A stretch of DNA of 64,000 nt from Gulosibacter hominis (GTDB lineage Bacteria > Actinomycetota > Actinomycetes > Actinomycetales > Microbacteriaceae), in the NCBI RefSeq assembly GCF_904842695.1, contig NZ_CAJGWQ010000007.1, forward strand, positions 1 through 64,000, written 5' to 3'. The position numbers were made by a program, and so were the translations under genes. Positions 43,262-52,357 of this stretch are shown one piece after another (the stretch's first letter is position 1; every line of letters begins with the position of its first letter). The notes under the pieces were generated by a model. The model had not been told where the DNA came from. It searched no databases and saw only the letters and a program-made list of their open reading frames with translations.

Positions 43262-44626
43262 CTAGCAGTCGACCGAGAGCGCCTTATCGGCGAGCTCGTA
43301 GACGAGGTCGACCCGCGGATCATCCCCGTAGTTTACGGGCGAACCGTTCCAGGCGATCGTGACCTGGCGGGCGCCGTCGGGGCTCGTGAGGGTCAGTGCT
43401 CGATATCCGAGCCCGGAACCCAGGTGTCCGTACACCACACCGGCCTCGCCGATCTGCACTTCTTCGCCTTCGGTGGCTGCCGGAGTGTTGGCGCTGCCGA
43501 GTTGAGCGGCGGCGGCCGTGGGTGTCGATTCACCCTGCGGCATTGAGGTCGGTTGCGGCGATTGTTCACCGTCGGCATCCGAAATCTCCAGCGGCAGGTA
43601 GACGGGAGCTCGATCGGGGCAGCTGTCGGCGCGGCCCTGCAGCCCCAGCCCGTAGCCGTCGCCGCTGAGCTCGGTCATTTCGGCGAGCAGCTGGGGCGGG
43701 ACCACCGCGCCGCTCATGAGCGCGCGCATGAAGGTGTTGATATCGCTGACGTTTGATTCGACGCCGCCGGCACCCGACCACAGTGACGCATCCTGTCTGG
43801 TCACCTCAATGCTGAAGCCCTGCTCGGTGAAATAGCCGTTCAGGTGATCGTCACTCAGCTCGGTGCCTTCGGGGATGCGCGTGGAGTTCAGCCCCAGCGG
43901 CTCGGTGATGCGGGTGCGCAGCGATTCGGCGAGCGGTTGGTCGTCGAGTTTTTCGACCAGCATCGACAGGGCAATGTAGTTGGCGTTCGAGTAGAAGTAC
44001 TCGGTTCCGGGGGTTGACCGCCAGCCCTGCTTGGTGGCGAGTTTGAGTAGGTCTTCGGGTTTGTGTGGCGTGGCAAGAATTTCGGGGATGCGCTCGGGGT
44101 TTTCTAGCCCGAGCTGCGCGATGTAGTCGTCGAGCCCGGAGGTGTGCTGCAGCAGATGTCGAATGGTCACCGGTTCGGGGGCATCTGTGAACAGCTGCGG
44201 GAAGTAGTCGTTGAACGGGTCGTCGAGTGCGACTTTGCCCTCGTCGACCAGCTGCAGCACCATTGCGGCGAGCATCGGCTTGGTGAGGCTGGCCACGCGG
44301 AAGGTTTGTTCCGGGCGCGCGGGGAGTTCTGATCGCAGTGATGCCACGCCCGCGCCCGAGCTCCACACCCGGTCGCCCACGCGCACTTCAATCACGGCGC
44401 CGGACACACCAGCGGCGACGATGTCGTCGAGGCCCTGCTGCAGCTCATCGGTGCTGAAATCGGCCGTCGCGGTGGGACGCAGCGGCAGCGCGGTGGGGCC
44501 CGGCTGGCTGCCGCCAACGCAACCGACCAGCAGGGCCGCGATGAGCATCAGGGTGAACCCCATCAGGGCCAGTCGCGAACGGCGGTTGGGCTGGATGCGG
44601 TGCGGATGGATGCGTGGGCTACTCAC
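43262..44626 (-). CDS. Serine hydrolase (beta-lactamase/D-alanyl-D-alanine carboxypeptidase fold), lipoprotein
   Basis: About 454 residues. A basic, His-rich N-terminus precedes a hydrophobic signal with lipobox LVGC. The penicillin-binding fold motifs are SLTK (nucleophile Ser and Lys), YSNANY, and HLGSGLGYR. An extra Pro/Ser/Thr-rich insert (about residues 355-395) lies between the core motifs. Such proteins are class C-like hydrolases acting on peptidoglycan or small esters; clinical beta-lactamase activity is not implied. The start is uncertain: a GTG at 44626 is chosen, but neither it nor the upstream TTG has a good ribosome site. Confidence 0.88.
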   Translation of the reverse strand: MSSPRIHPHRIQPNRRSRLALMGFTLMLIAALLVGCVGGSQPGPTALPLRPTATADFSTDELQQGLDDIVAAGVSGAVIEVRVGDRVWSSGAGVASLRSELPARPEQTFRVASLTKPMLAAMVLQLVDEGKVALDDPFNDYFPQLFTDAPEPVTIRHLLQHTSGLDDYIAQLGLENPERIPEILATPHKPEDLLKLATKQGWRSTPGTEYFYSNANYIALSMLVEKLDDQPLAESLRTRITEPLGLNSTRIPEGTELSDDHLNGYFTEQGFSIEVTRQDASLWSGAGGVESNVSDINTFMRALMSGAVVPPQLLAEMTELSGDGYGLGLQGRADSCPDRAPVYLPLEISDADGEQSPQPTSMPQGESTPTAAAAQLGSANTPAATEGEEVQIGEAGVVYGHLGSGLGYRALTLTSPDGARQVTIAWNGSPVNYGDDPRVDLVYELADKALSVDC

Positions 44627-44662
44627 GTGTGCCAATGGTGCCAGGTTCGGGTGTGATTGTGC

Positions 44663-44705
44663 GAGGGGGTTACCGAATAGCGAACACGCACTCGGTAACC
44701 CCCTC
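44663..44705 (-). terminator. Strong inverted repeat after the phosphoesterase gene
   Basis: Arms of 14 bp match perfectly (44663-44676 and 44692-44705) round a 15-base loop. It lies 15 bases after the phosphoesterase stop on the minus strand and before the serine hydrolase start, so it most likely ends the phosphoesterase transcript. No U-run follows. Confidence 0.7.
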
Positions 44706-44719
44706 GTTGGGTTCGGGCG

Positions 44720-47017
44720 TTATTCGGCCCGGCGGCGCCGGCCGCGCAGCAGCAGGCCACCGGCGAGTGTGGCGGCGGCGAGCGTTAGCAAGCCAAGTGC
44801 GCCCTCGCTACCGGTGGTGGCGAGGCTATCGGCATCCTGCGTGGGAGCCTCACTGGCCGTCGGCTTGGTCGTCGGCTCGTTGGTGGGCTCGGCCGTCGGA
44901 TCAGCCGTGGGCTCAGCGGTCGGGTCGGCGGTGGGTTCAGCCGTCGGTTCGTCGGTCGGGTCGGCGGTCGGTTCGTCGGTCGGCTCAGGAGTCGTCGTGT
45001 CGCAATCGTTCTCGCTCACCGGCTGACCGGCCGCATTGAAGTAGACGTGCTGCACACCGCCGGTCAGTTCGCGACGTTCAGTGCGAACCACGTTGTAGTC
45101 GTCATCGAGGATGGGGAACGAGGCGACCGGGGTCATGGTCAGCTGCGATTCGATGTCAGTGCAGCTGCCGGTGTACTTGTCGAACACCATGTCAAGGTGC
45201 CCGTAGTGCTTACCACCCGAAACCAGGTGCTGCACACCATTTTCGTTGGTCTGCCACACCTCGGGTTCGTCTCGCTGAGCCGACCACACCTCGTGCGTGT
45301 TGAAATTCTGCGGCTCGTAGCTGCCGTCTTCAAGTTGGATTTTTTTGTCAGCACGCAGGCCGTCTGAGGCGACCCCCACATCCCAGTGGTAGACGCCGAT
45401 ACCGTCGTTGTTTTCATCGACGTAGCTGGCCTGGAACATCTCGTCGTGGCCCGAAATTACCGCGGCCACGCCGTATCTCTCGATGAGCGGCTGGAGGTGA
45501 CGGGTGGGAACACCCGGCTGGTCATCCGGGAACTCATTGCCCATCGGGGTGCCGTGCACACCGTTCGAGTAGGCAACGTGGTGCCACTGCACGACAATGA
45601 TCTGGCCCTTTTCGCGCGCATCCTGTAGCTGAGCTTCGAACCACTTGTACTGCTCAGAACCAGGCATGAAGCTCGGCTGGTCGGGCTGCTGGTTTTCAAC
45701 AGGCTCATCGATCCAGTCGTTGTCCTGGGCCACGTGGAAGTCACGCTGGTATTCCTCGAGCGTGAACACCCCCTGCGTGTCGGTGCCGTACTGCTCGGGG
45801 GTGAGGTTTTCGTCGGTGCGGGCCGAGCGCTGCTGGGGGTCTTCCTGTGCCTGGTCTTTGGTCGAGTCGGGCTGACCGTTGGTGACGTCAAGCGAGATGA
45901 AGGTTACCTTGCCCTGGTCGATGCGGTGGTAGGCGTCCATCGCGCTCGGGTTATCGGAACCGAAGGTGTCGAAGTAGTGGTTGTAATACATCCGCGAGCG
46001 CACGATCGAGCTGCGGTCTTCGGGCTTTCCGTAGCCGTACACTTCGTGGTTTCCGAGCGAGGTAAATACGGGGATGCTGTCGAGCAGGTGACCGCGATCG
46101 CCAGCAAAATTACGGAAATAGTCATCCCAGTGGGTTTGGCTCGACCCCTGCTCAACGAGATCACCGGGCATGAGCAGCAGATCAGGCTGACGTTCGGCAA
46201 TGATCTGGTTGTTGTAGTACTGACCGTCGTCTTCGGTGAGCATATAGTTCACGGCATACTGACCGTTGCGCTCGCCGCCACCGAAGCGGGTGTCATAGGC
46301 TGAGCCCTGGCCGGGTCGCGCCTCCGATTCGGCACCCAGCTCGCGGGTCTGCTCCCACTCTCGGTATCGCACGCGACCGCGGGGCTCGGTCTCCGAGTCG
46401 CTCATGGCGACGACGTAGAACCGCTCATCCAATTCACTTCCGGTTACTGGCGCGGTTGAGAAGGTGGCGTCGTGGCGGTAGCCGTCGAGGATCACCGAGT
46501 AGCTGTAGTTGGCGTTCGGCTGCAGCTCGGTGATCGTTTGGCTGTACTTGAACGAACCGTTGGCACGAATCCAGCTGCCCTTCGACGCCGAACGCACGAT
46601 GCTGCCATCGCCGCCCTTGTGGGTGTAGTCGCCCTGGTTCAGCTCATAGTCCTGGTACTGGGTGACCGGGTTGTGCTTACCGCTGACGGTGAAGCTCTTA
46701 CCGCCCTCGGGGAGTCCGGGGCCGGTGACGATGAGGGTCGCGTCATTGCCCTGTTCGCTGAACCAGTTAATGGTCATCTGGTCAGCGGCTGGCTTCTGCA
46801 GATAGGGAAGCACACGGAAGCCGGGACGCGGGTCGACCGGGACGGTCTTCTTGTCAACCACGTTGGGTAGCTCATTCACCGATGCCAGCGCGGGTGAATC
46901 GAACGAGCTGCGCTCATCGGCGGCGAAGGCTGGCGTGGCTACGGTGACGCCAAATGCCATGCAGGTGGCGGCGATCAACGTTGTCGTTCGCTGAGTGACT
47001 TGGGGAAAACGTGGCAC
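44720..47017 (-). CDS. Cell-wall-anchored metallophosphoesterase (purple acid phosphatase-like)
   Basis: 765 residues from a GTG with a GGAG site. A signal peptide (about 1-33, ending PAFAAD) is followed by an FN3-like N-terminal domain (about 60-190) and a calcineurin-like core with VAMSDSE, MPGDLVEQG, TSLGNHEVYG, QWHHVAYSNG and ISGHDEMF, the metal ligands of this family. A Thr/Pro/Glu/Asp repeat stalk (about 683-728) leads to an LATTG sortase signal, a membrane helix and RGRRRR, so the enzyme is linked to the wall by a class E-type sortase. The substrate is a phosphoester in the medium; phosphate scavenging is inferred. Confidence 0.92.
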   Translation of the reverse strand: MPRFPQVTQRTTTLIAATCMAFGVTVATPAFAADERSSFDSPALASVNELPNVVDKKTVPVDPRPGFRVLPYLQKPAADQMTINWFSEQGNDATLIVTGPGLPEGGKSFTVSGKHNPVTQYQDYELNQGDYTHKGGDGSIVRSASKGSWIRANGSFKYSQTITELQPNANYSYSVILDGYRHDATFSTAPVTGSELDERFYVVAMSDSETEPRGRVRYREWEQTRELGAESEARPGQGSAYDTRFGGGERNGQYAVNYMLTEDDGQYYNNQIIAERQPDLLLMPGDLVEQGSSQTHWDDYFRNFAGDRGHLLDSIPVFTSLGNHEVYGYGKPEDRSSIVRSRMYYNHYFDTFGSDNPSAMDAYHRIDQGKVTFISLDVTNGQPDSTKDQAQEDPQQRSARTDENLTPEQYGTDTQGVFTLEEYQRDFHVAQDNDWIDEPVENQQPDQPSFMPGSEQYKWFEAQLQDAREKGQIIVVQWHHVAYSNGVHGTPMGNEFPDDQPGVPTRHLQPLIERYGVAAVISGHDEMFQASYVDENNDGIGVYHWDVGVASDGLRADKKIQLEDGSYEPQNFNTHEVWSAQRDEPEVWQTNENGVQHLVSGGKHYGHLDMVFDKYTGSCTDIESQLTMTPVASFPILDDDYNVVRTERRELTGGVQHVYFNAAGQPVSENDCDTTTPEPTDEPTADPTDEPTAEPTADPTAEPTADPTAEPTNEPTTKPTASEAPTQDADSLATTGSEGALGLLTLAAATLAGGLLLRGRRRRAE
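44866..44994. repeat. Thr/Pro repeat-coding tract in the phosphoesterase
   Basis: A tract of 12-base units encoding the alternating PTxEPTxD stalk. Third positions vary between units, so the tract is ancient and held by protein-level selection. Confidence 0.8.
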
Positions 47018-47239
47018 GGAGCGCTCCTCACTGTGTTGTGGCCAGGCTGTGTTGTGGTCGAAGTTGTGCCGCCGAACGACACAATCGCAGCCAGACTAGG
47101 CAGCTGTATTGGCCCAACTGGCCGGGGAACGCGAGTTTTCGCCGAGCATTAGCGCTTCGGTCACCCGGCGCTTACCGGGCCGACACTTAGCAGCTCGGTT
47201 AGTGCCTGCCGGCCGCAGATCGGTCGTATGGTTAAGGCC

Positions 47240-47647
47240 ATGACCGATGATGACGATCTCACTCCGCTGCCGGATGATTTCGTCGTGCCCGACGACGCAT
47301 CCGCACTCGCTCACGACCGCGCAGCGCACCGCATTTCGGGGCTGCCCGAGTTTGATCCCATCGTGGTGCGCTCAATTTTTGCGGCAATATCGGGCTTTGT
47401 CTGCACCTTTGCCATGTATGCGGGCATCATGTCGCTCAATGCCGGATGCGCCACCGAGGCCGAGTGCAATGAGCGCACCATGTCGCTGACGTCGACACTG
47501 ATCGTGATTGTTACCCCGGTGTTGGCGGCCGTGGTGATCATTTTGGCCACCCGGCCGCGGATTCCCCGTCGCGCCCGCATCACCATCGCCACCGTCGGCA
47601 TCGTGCTGCCGGTCATCCTGGCGGTGGTTTATTACCTGGCGCTCTAG
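47240..47647 (+). CDS. Small membrane protein with three helices
   Basis: The second in-frame ATG (47240) gives 135 residues. An acidic N-terminus (DDDDLTPLPDDF) precedes three membrane helices (about 45-65, 81-102 and 110-130); a loop between the first two holds two Cys. Not a recognised family; the acidic head and loop suggest a small actinobacterial membrane protein of unknown role. The 222-base gap before it shows no clear promoter. Confidence 0.7.
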   Translation: MTDDDDLTPLPDDFVVPDDASALAHDRAAHRISGLPEFDPIVVRSIFAAISGFVCTFAMYAGIMSLNAGCATEAECNERTMSLTSTLIVIVTPVLAAVVIILATRPRIPRRARITIATVGIVLPVILAVVYYLAL

Positions 47648-47677
47648 CGGCTCGCCCGTGCGGTCGGGATGTACCGA

Positions 47678-47700
47678 CTGCCTTCGATAGCAAAAGGCAG
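47678..47700. terminator. Candidate bidirectional terminator
   Basis: Seven-base arms (47678-47684 and 47694-47700) round a 9-base loop, between the convergent membrane-protein and YceI genes. The stem is short and no clean U-run is present. Confidence 0.35.
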
Positions 47701-47741
47701 GCCGCCGAGATTTGCCGACTGCCCGCCTCATCCACGTCTCG

Positions 47742-48287
47742 TTAGTTGTTTTTCGCGAGCTGTGCGTCGATGGTGATGGTGATCACATCACCGAGGGTCA
47801 GCCCGCCGGCCTCGGTGGCGGCATTCCAGGTCACGCCGAAGTCTTGGCGGTTGATTTTGGTGGTGGCCTCAAAGCCCACCTTGGTGTTGCCGTAGCCGTC
47901 GACGGTGGCACCGCCGAACTCGGCCTCGAGGGTTACCGGCTTGGTGACACCGCGCAGGGTGAGGTCACCGTTGATGGTGAGGTCGCCGCCGTCAACGGCC
48001 ACGCCCGTCGATTTGAAGGTCATCTCAGGAAACTCTTCAACGTTAAAAAAGTCGCTGGTGCGCAGGTGCTCGTCACGCTGTGCCTGATTGGTGTTGATTG
48101 AGGCGACATCGATCGTTGCGGATGCGGTGCTGTCTTCGATCTGCTCGGCGATTTCGACGGTGCCGGCGAAAGTTTGGAAGTGGCCGCGCACCTTCGAGAT
48201 GGCGAGGTGGCGCACCGAGAAGCTGATCTCGGTGTGGGTCGGGTCGATGGTGTACGTACCTGCGGTGAGGCCTTCAAATGCGGTCAT
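47742..48287 (-). CDS. YceI family lipid-binding protein, cytosolic form
   Basis: 181 residues forming the eight-strand lipocalin-like YceI fold: GTYTIDPTHTEISFSVRHL at the start, RGHFQTFAGTVEI, then DEHLRTSDFFNVEEFPEMTF, and LTLRGVTKPVTLEAEF. No signal peptide is present. Family members bind isoprenoid chains or amides; the ligand is unknown. It is transcribed away from the downstream hydrolase gene. Confidence 0.93.
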   Translation of the reverse strand: MTAFEGLTAGTYTIDPTHTEISFSVRHLAISKVRGHFQTFAGTVEIAEQIEDSTASATIDVASINTNQAQRDEHLRTSDFFNVEEFPEMTFKSTGVAVDGGDLTINGDLTLRGVTKPVTLEAEFGGATVDGYGNTKVGFEATTKINRQDFGVTWNAATEAGGLTLGDVITITIDAQLAKNN

Positions 48288-48346
48288 GCGTTGCTCCAGT
48301 GCGAAATTTGCTTGTACCTACAACCTATTCGTATGCATGAGATTGC

Positions 48347-48375
48347 GCAAGGGGTAATTCGGCAAGGGGTAATTC
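48347..48375. repeat. Direct 14-bp repeat between divergent genes
   Basis: GCAAGGGGTAATTC occurs at 48347-48360 and 48362-48375, one base apart, between the divergent YceI and hydrolase starts. Two adjacent direct half-sites could be an operator; no regulator is known. Confidence 0.35.
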
Positions 48376-48435
48376 AGGATGCGTTGCCGCAAGTTACGTA
48401 AAAGGTCTCGTCACCGTTCGCCCGGCTCGTGAATA

Positions 48436-50238
48436 ATGGAGCGCATGTTTCGATTCGCGCGCCGCAACCGCCGCCGCGAGTCACACCGCACCAAAAAACG
48501 GCTGCACAAGACCACCGCTCCGACGCAATCAAAACCTGTAACAGCCACCAGCGAACCCCAAGTTCGCCACCTCGCCCGCCGCTTATCACCCCTGCTCCCC
48601 AATTGGTGGGGCCTCGTTGGCGGTCAAATTGCTTCGTGGATCGCGCTCGGCCCGAGCTTCCTGCCGCGACGCTGGTGGACCACGGCCGGCAGCGTCAGCC
48701 TTTCACAAATGTACGGCTACGCCATCGGCTCGGGTGCCCGAGCAGTGCGCAACGCCCTGCGCCGCAACCGCCACAGCACCCCCAGCCTGCGAAGCGCCAC
48801 CGCCGAACGCATCACCCAAACCGCCATGCTCTCGGCCCTCGCCGCTGGCACCGGCGTGGCACTGGTGAACGCCAGCGAACGACAGCGCGAAATTGCGCGG
48901 CTCGTGCAACAAAAACCACAGAGCAACCTCGAACAGATCGCCGGCTTCGTGATCGGCACCACCAACACCGCATTGACGGTCGGTTTCGTGCGCTTCATGC
49001 AGGTGTCATCGGCACGCGCACACAACCTCATTCGCCGCATCGCACCAGCACTGGCGGCACCGCTATCGGGCTTTCTCGTGGTGTCGACACTCGTCTATGG
49101 CATCAGCCGCTACCTGATCCGCTCGCAGGTGTTCAGCCGCGTGCAGGCAGCCGCCGAACTAAAAAACCTCCTCCCGCTGCCCGGACGAACACCCCCCACC
49201 GAACCCGAACGTTCCGGATCGCGCGCATCCCTCGAAAGCTACGGCGGGCTGGGGCGGCACGGCCGCGCAATCGCCTCCGACGGCCCTCGCCGCGCCGATA
49301 TTGCAGCGTTCTGGAGCGAGCCGGCGATGGAACCAGTGCGCGCCTACATCGGTCTCGCAGCCCGCCTGAGCATCCCCGCGGCCGCCAAGCGTGCCGTAAA
49401 AGAACTCGACCGGGCCGGCGGATTTGAACGCGACCATCTGGTGATTTTTGTCGGCACCGGAACCGGCTGGCTCAACGACTGGTCGATGGCGGCAATCGAA
49501 TATCTCACTCGCGGCAATTGCGCGATGGTTTCGATGCAGTACACGGTGCTCACGAGTGCCCTGGCGCTGATCGCCGACCGGCGCTCACCGCAGCTGACCG
49601 CACAATCGCTCTATCGCGAAGTGCGCGCCCACCTCGACACGCTGCCACCCGAACGCCGGCCGAAACTCTATATGTCGGGCGAATCACTCGGCGCGTTCGG
49701 CGGCCTCTCAACGTTCGAAAACGCCACCGATATGGTCAACTCACTCACCGGCGCAGTGTGGGCGGGAACTCCCCAGTTCTCCCCCATCTGGCAGGAGCTC
49801 ACCGAGGCACGCAACCCGGGCTCGCCCTATATCCGGCCCGATATCGGCAACGGTGCCCTCATCCGGTTTTCGAACCGCCCCGGTGACGTGACGCATAACG
49901 CATCCGGTGAACCCTATGCACCGTGGGGCGAGAGCCGAACCATTTTTTTGCAGCATCCGAGCGACCCGGTGGTGTGGTGGCATCCCTCGCTCATTTGGAA
50001 ACAGCCGGTGTGGTTTGAAGAACCGCGCGGGCACGACGTCACCGACCGGATGCGCTGGTGGCCGTGGGTGTCGTTCTGGCAGATCTCGGCCGATATGCCG
50101 CTTTCGCTCGCCACCCCCGGCGGGCACGCCCATCGCTATTTTGAAGAATATGTCACGGCCTGGTCGCAGGTGCTCGGCGTGGATGCACCCGTCGCACAGC
50201 TCGAACGCGCCATCCGGCCGTTCATCAAACCCCACTAG
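48436..50238 (+). CDS. Membrane-linked alpha/beta-hydrolase (actinobacterial catalytic/N-terminal pair)
   Basis: About 600 residues; the second in-frame ATG (48445) has a close GGAG and may be the true start. A very basic N-terminus precedes several membrane helices (about 60-240). The catalytic half (from about 285) matches the actinobacterial family in which a membrane N-terminal domain is joined to an alpha/beta-hydrolase: VIFVGTGTGWLNDWS, the nucleophile elbow SGESLGAFG and the late FLQHPSDPVVWWHPSL. The substrate is unknown; a role in lipid or ester metabolism is inferred. Confidence 0.88.
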   Translation: MERMFRFARRNRRRESHRTKKRLHKTTAPTQSKPVTATSEPQVRHLARRLSPLLPNWWGLVGGQIASWIALGPSFLPRRWWTTAGSVSLSQMYGYAIGSGARAVRNALRRNRHSTPSLRSATAERITQTAMLSALAAGTGVALVNASERQREIARLVQQKPQSNLEQIAGFVIGTTNTALTVGFVRFMQVSSARAHNLIRRIAPALAAPLSGFLVVSTLVYGISRYLIRSQVFSRVQAAAELKNLLPLPGRTPPTEPERSGSRASLESYGGLGRHGRAIASDGPRRADIAAFWSEPAMEPVRAYIGLAARLSIPAAAKRAVKELDRAGGFERDHLVIFVGTGTGWLNDWSMAAIEYLTRGNCAMVSMQYTVLTSALALIADRRSPQLTAQSLYREVRAHLDTLPPERRPKLYMSGESLGAFGGLSTFENATDMVNSLTGAVWAGTPQFSPIWQELTEARNPGSPYIRPDIGNGALIRFSNRPGDVTHNASGEPYAPWGESRTIFLQHPSDPVVWWHPSLIWKQPVWFEEPRGHDVTDRMRWWPWVSFWQISADMPLSLATPGGHAHRYFEEYVTAWSQVLGVDAPVAQLERAIRPFIKPH

Positions 50239-50276
50239 TACGCCGCACTGACTACAGTGATGTAGGAGATTTTCAT

Positions 50277-50642
50277 ATGCAACACAAAAAGAGAATACGA
50301 CTAGCGGTAATGCTCACCGCTGCGATACTCGGCGCAATCAGCCTTGCTTTGTACTTGATTAATTCGATAGGAATCGAGATACACAGATGTCCAAATTATG
50401 CACCCGAAGGCATCCACGAAAACCTAGACATCAAAAGCGAGCTTTCATTATTTCCACTCGGCGCCAACTGTAAATATTTTCAAATCACACCAAATGGTGA
50501 CACGATTCTATTGAACGAGCGACTCAGCGACTTCAACCTAACTTTCCAGATCCTTCCGATGGCACTTGGCGTGCTGTCCTTCTTCTTTCTTGCACTGAAT
50601 ACAAACGAAACCACGAATCACGCCCACCATGACGGCAATTAG
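50277..50642 (+). CDS. Small membrane protein in a low-GC patch
   Basis: 121 residues. Two membrane helices (about 8-30 and 89-107) flank a loop of about 58 residues with two Cys. Ribosome site TAGGAG before the ATG. The codon use (many AAA, AAT, ATA and TTA) and base composition are much lower in GC than the genes on both sides, which points to transfer from another genome. No recognised family. It ends overlapping the start of the broken gene that follows. Confidence 0.7.
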   Translation: MQHKKRIRLAVMLTAAILGAISLALYLINSIGIEIHRCPNYAPEGIHENLDIKSELSLFPLGANCKYFQITPNGDTILLNERLSDFNLTFQILPMALGVLSFFFLALNTNETTNHAHHDGN

Positions 50643-51016
50643 CGCAACCCCACCCGCCTCTAGCCGCCGGGGTACTCATCACGGGCCCGATCGTCTCAAC
50701 CGGACCTACCCCATCCACATATACCGGTGCAACATTGCACTATCTGGAATTTGATAAGCATGTATCACCACAGCAACTTCGCGCAATCACACCTCAACTC
50801 ACGAACACCAACTTAACACTCGTGGGGTACCGATACGAGAACTCAGACATCGTTGGAGAGTTCTTTATCAACCATGGAGATACATCCGAAGGATTCTCGC
50901 AACGATTTAGGGAGAAGTTTGGAACTGACCCTGAGATATCAGCCGCAATCTACCAAGTAGAAAACAACGCACCCATTCCAATCGCCGAACCACTTTCGCT
51001 CAGCGGTGAACGGCGC
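50629..51016 (+). pseudogene. Frameshifted, truncated hypothetical gene
   Basis: An ATG at 50629 overlaps the previous stop and reads MTAISATPPAS; a -1-type shift near 50660 would continue into AAGVLITGPIVSTGPTP and then a soluble domain (HYLEFDKHVSPQQLR, then NHGDTSEGF, then REKFGTDPEISAA). The second frame has no normal start of its own. It then runs into the antisense end of the helicase gene without a natural stop, so the 3' end is probably lost. Like its neighbour it is low in GC. Either two mutations or a sequencing error are possible; I judge it a remnant. Confidence 0.5.
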
Positions 51017-52357
51017 TTAGTCGCGCTTGATCCCGGGTGTGCCGTCCGGGTTCGCCAGCAGCAGCTCGTTCGCGGCAGCCGCACGCTGTGCCTCGGCCAC
51101 CTCGTGCATAAACCGCAGCACATTTTCATCCGCAAAAATATCGTTCGGCTGCAGCGGGCGCGTCAGATATAGCCCGTCAAGCGATCGGATGCGAGAAAGC
51201 GCCACATAGGTTTGCCCCGGCGAAAACGCGCGGGCACCCAAATCAACCACAGCCCGGTCATAGGTCTTCCCCTGCGACTTGTGAATCGTCACCGCCCACG
51301 CCAACCGCAGCGGGAACTGGTGAAACTCGCCAATCACATCCCGTGACAGCTCATTCGTGCCCGGATCGTAGCTGTACTTCAGCTTCTCCCACACAATCGG
51401 CTCGACCTCGTGCTCCTCACCGTCAACCTCAACATAAACGGTGCGCTTAATACGCGAAACCGTGCCCACCGAACCATTCACCCAGCGCTGATCCGGATCG
51501 TTGCGCAAAAACATCACCTGCGCGCCCTCCTTGATTTCAAGCCGCTCATCGGCAGGAAACGCGCGCCCGGTGAACTCACCCACAATCTCGGCCTCGGCGG
51601 TCATCGACTGGCCTGGCAGCCGCGCCAACTCACGCGCATTAATACGGCTCACCGTCGCATTACGCGAGGCAAGCGTGATGATGCCATCCTGCGGAGCCTG
51701 CCTCGCACCCACCTCGTTGAGCCGCTGCGCCATCGGCGCCGTCACCCGCGCATACCGCACCGCCGTCAGCAGCTGACGAAACTCCTCGTCATGCTGCCGG
51801 TGAATTTCTCGCAGGGTGTGGATGCGCATCTCGGCTTCCCGCCACACATGCGCATCAAAAAACCACATCGAACGATAGTTTTTTTCAACCCAGGCGCGCT
51901 CCTGCGGATCCGACGGCGGCACCGGTGCCAGCTGGAACGGATCACCGAACATCACCACCTGCACCCCGCCGAAAGGCTCGGCGCGACGCTGACGAGCCTG
52001 CCGCAGCGACCGGTCGATTGCATCCAGCAGGTCGGCAGACACCATCGAAATCTCATCGATCACGAGCGTGTCAATTTTTTGCAGCAGCTTGCGCACCTCG
52101 CGCGGCTGCTCAATCGGCTGATTACCGATCACCCCGATCGGCAACTTAAACAGCGAGTGGATCGTCTGCCCACCAACATTCAACGCCGCAACCCCGGTGG
52201 GCGCACAAATAACCAGCTGCTTCTGCGTGTGCCACGAAAGATGATTGAGCAGCGTCGACTTACCCGTGCCGGCCCGGCCAGTCACAAACAGATGCTCGGT
52301 GGTGTTCTCAATCGCGTCGAACACGCCCTGCTGTTCAGGGGTGAGCTGAACCGTCAT
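51017..52357 (-). CDS. Pif1/RecD-like DNA helicase
   Basis: 446 residues. Superfamily 1 motifs: Walker A GRAGTGKST (about 27-35), VIDEISMV (motif II), MFGDPFQLAPV (motif III), TIHKSQGKTYDRAVVDL (motif V) and YVALSRIRSLDGLYL (motif VI). The arrangement is that of short bacterial Pif1-like helicases, which unwind DNA ahead of stalled forks or G-quadruplexes. The ATG overlaps the stop of the CopD/CtaG gene (ATGA). Confidence 0.92.
   Translation of the reverse strand: MTVQLTPEQQGVFDAIENTTEHLFVTGRAGTGKSTLLNHLSWHTQKQLVICAPTGVAALNVGGQTIHSLFKLPIGVIGNQPIEQPREVRKLLQKIDTLVIDEISMVSADLLDAIDRSLRQARQRRAEPFGGVQVVMFGDPFQLAPVPPSDPQERAWVEKNYRSMWFFDAHVWREAEMRIHTLREIHRQHDEEFRQLLTAVRYARVTAPMAQRLNEVGARQAPQDGIITLASRNATVSRINARELARLPGQSMTAEAEIVGEFTGRAFPADERLEIKEGAQVMFLRNDPDQRWVNGSVGTVSRIKRTVYVEVDGEEHEVEPIVWEKLKYSYDPGTNELSRDVIGEFHQFPLRLAWAVTIHKSQGKTYDRAVVDLGARAFSPGQTYVALSRIRSLDGLYLTRPLQPNDIFADENVLRFMHEVAEAQRAAAANELLLANPDGTPGIKRD

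Noticed and set aside
50735-51172. Full 145-codon frame as an intact gene
   Set aside because: It starts at TTG without a ribosome site, its last 50 codons are antisense to the helicase gene, and the likely upstream start is in another frame. It is reported as a remnant instead.
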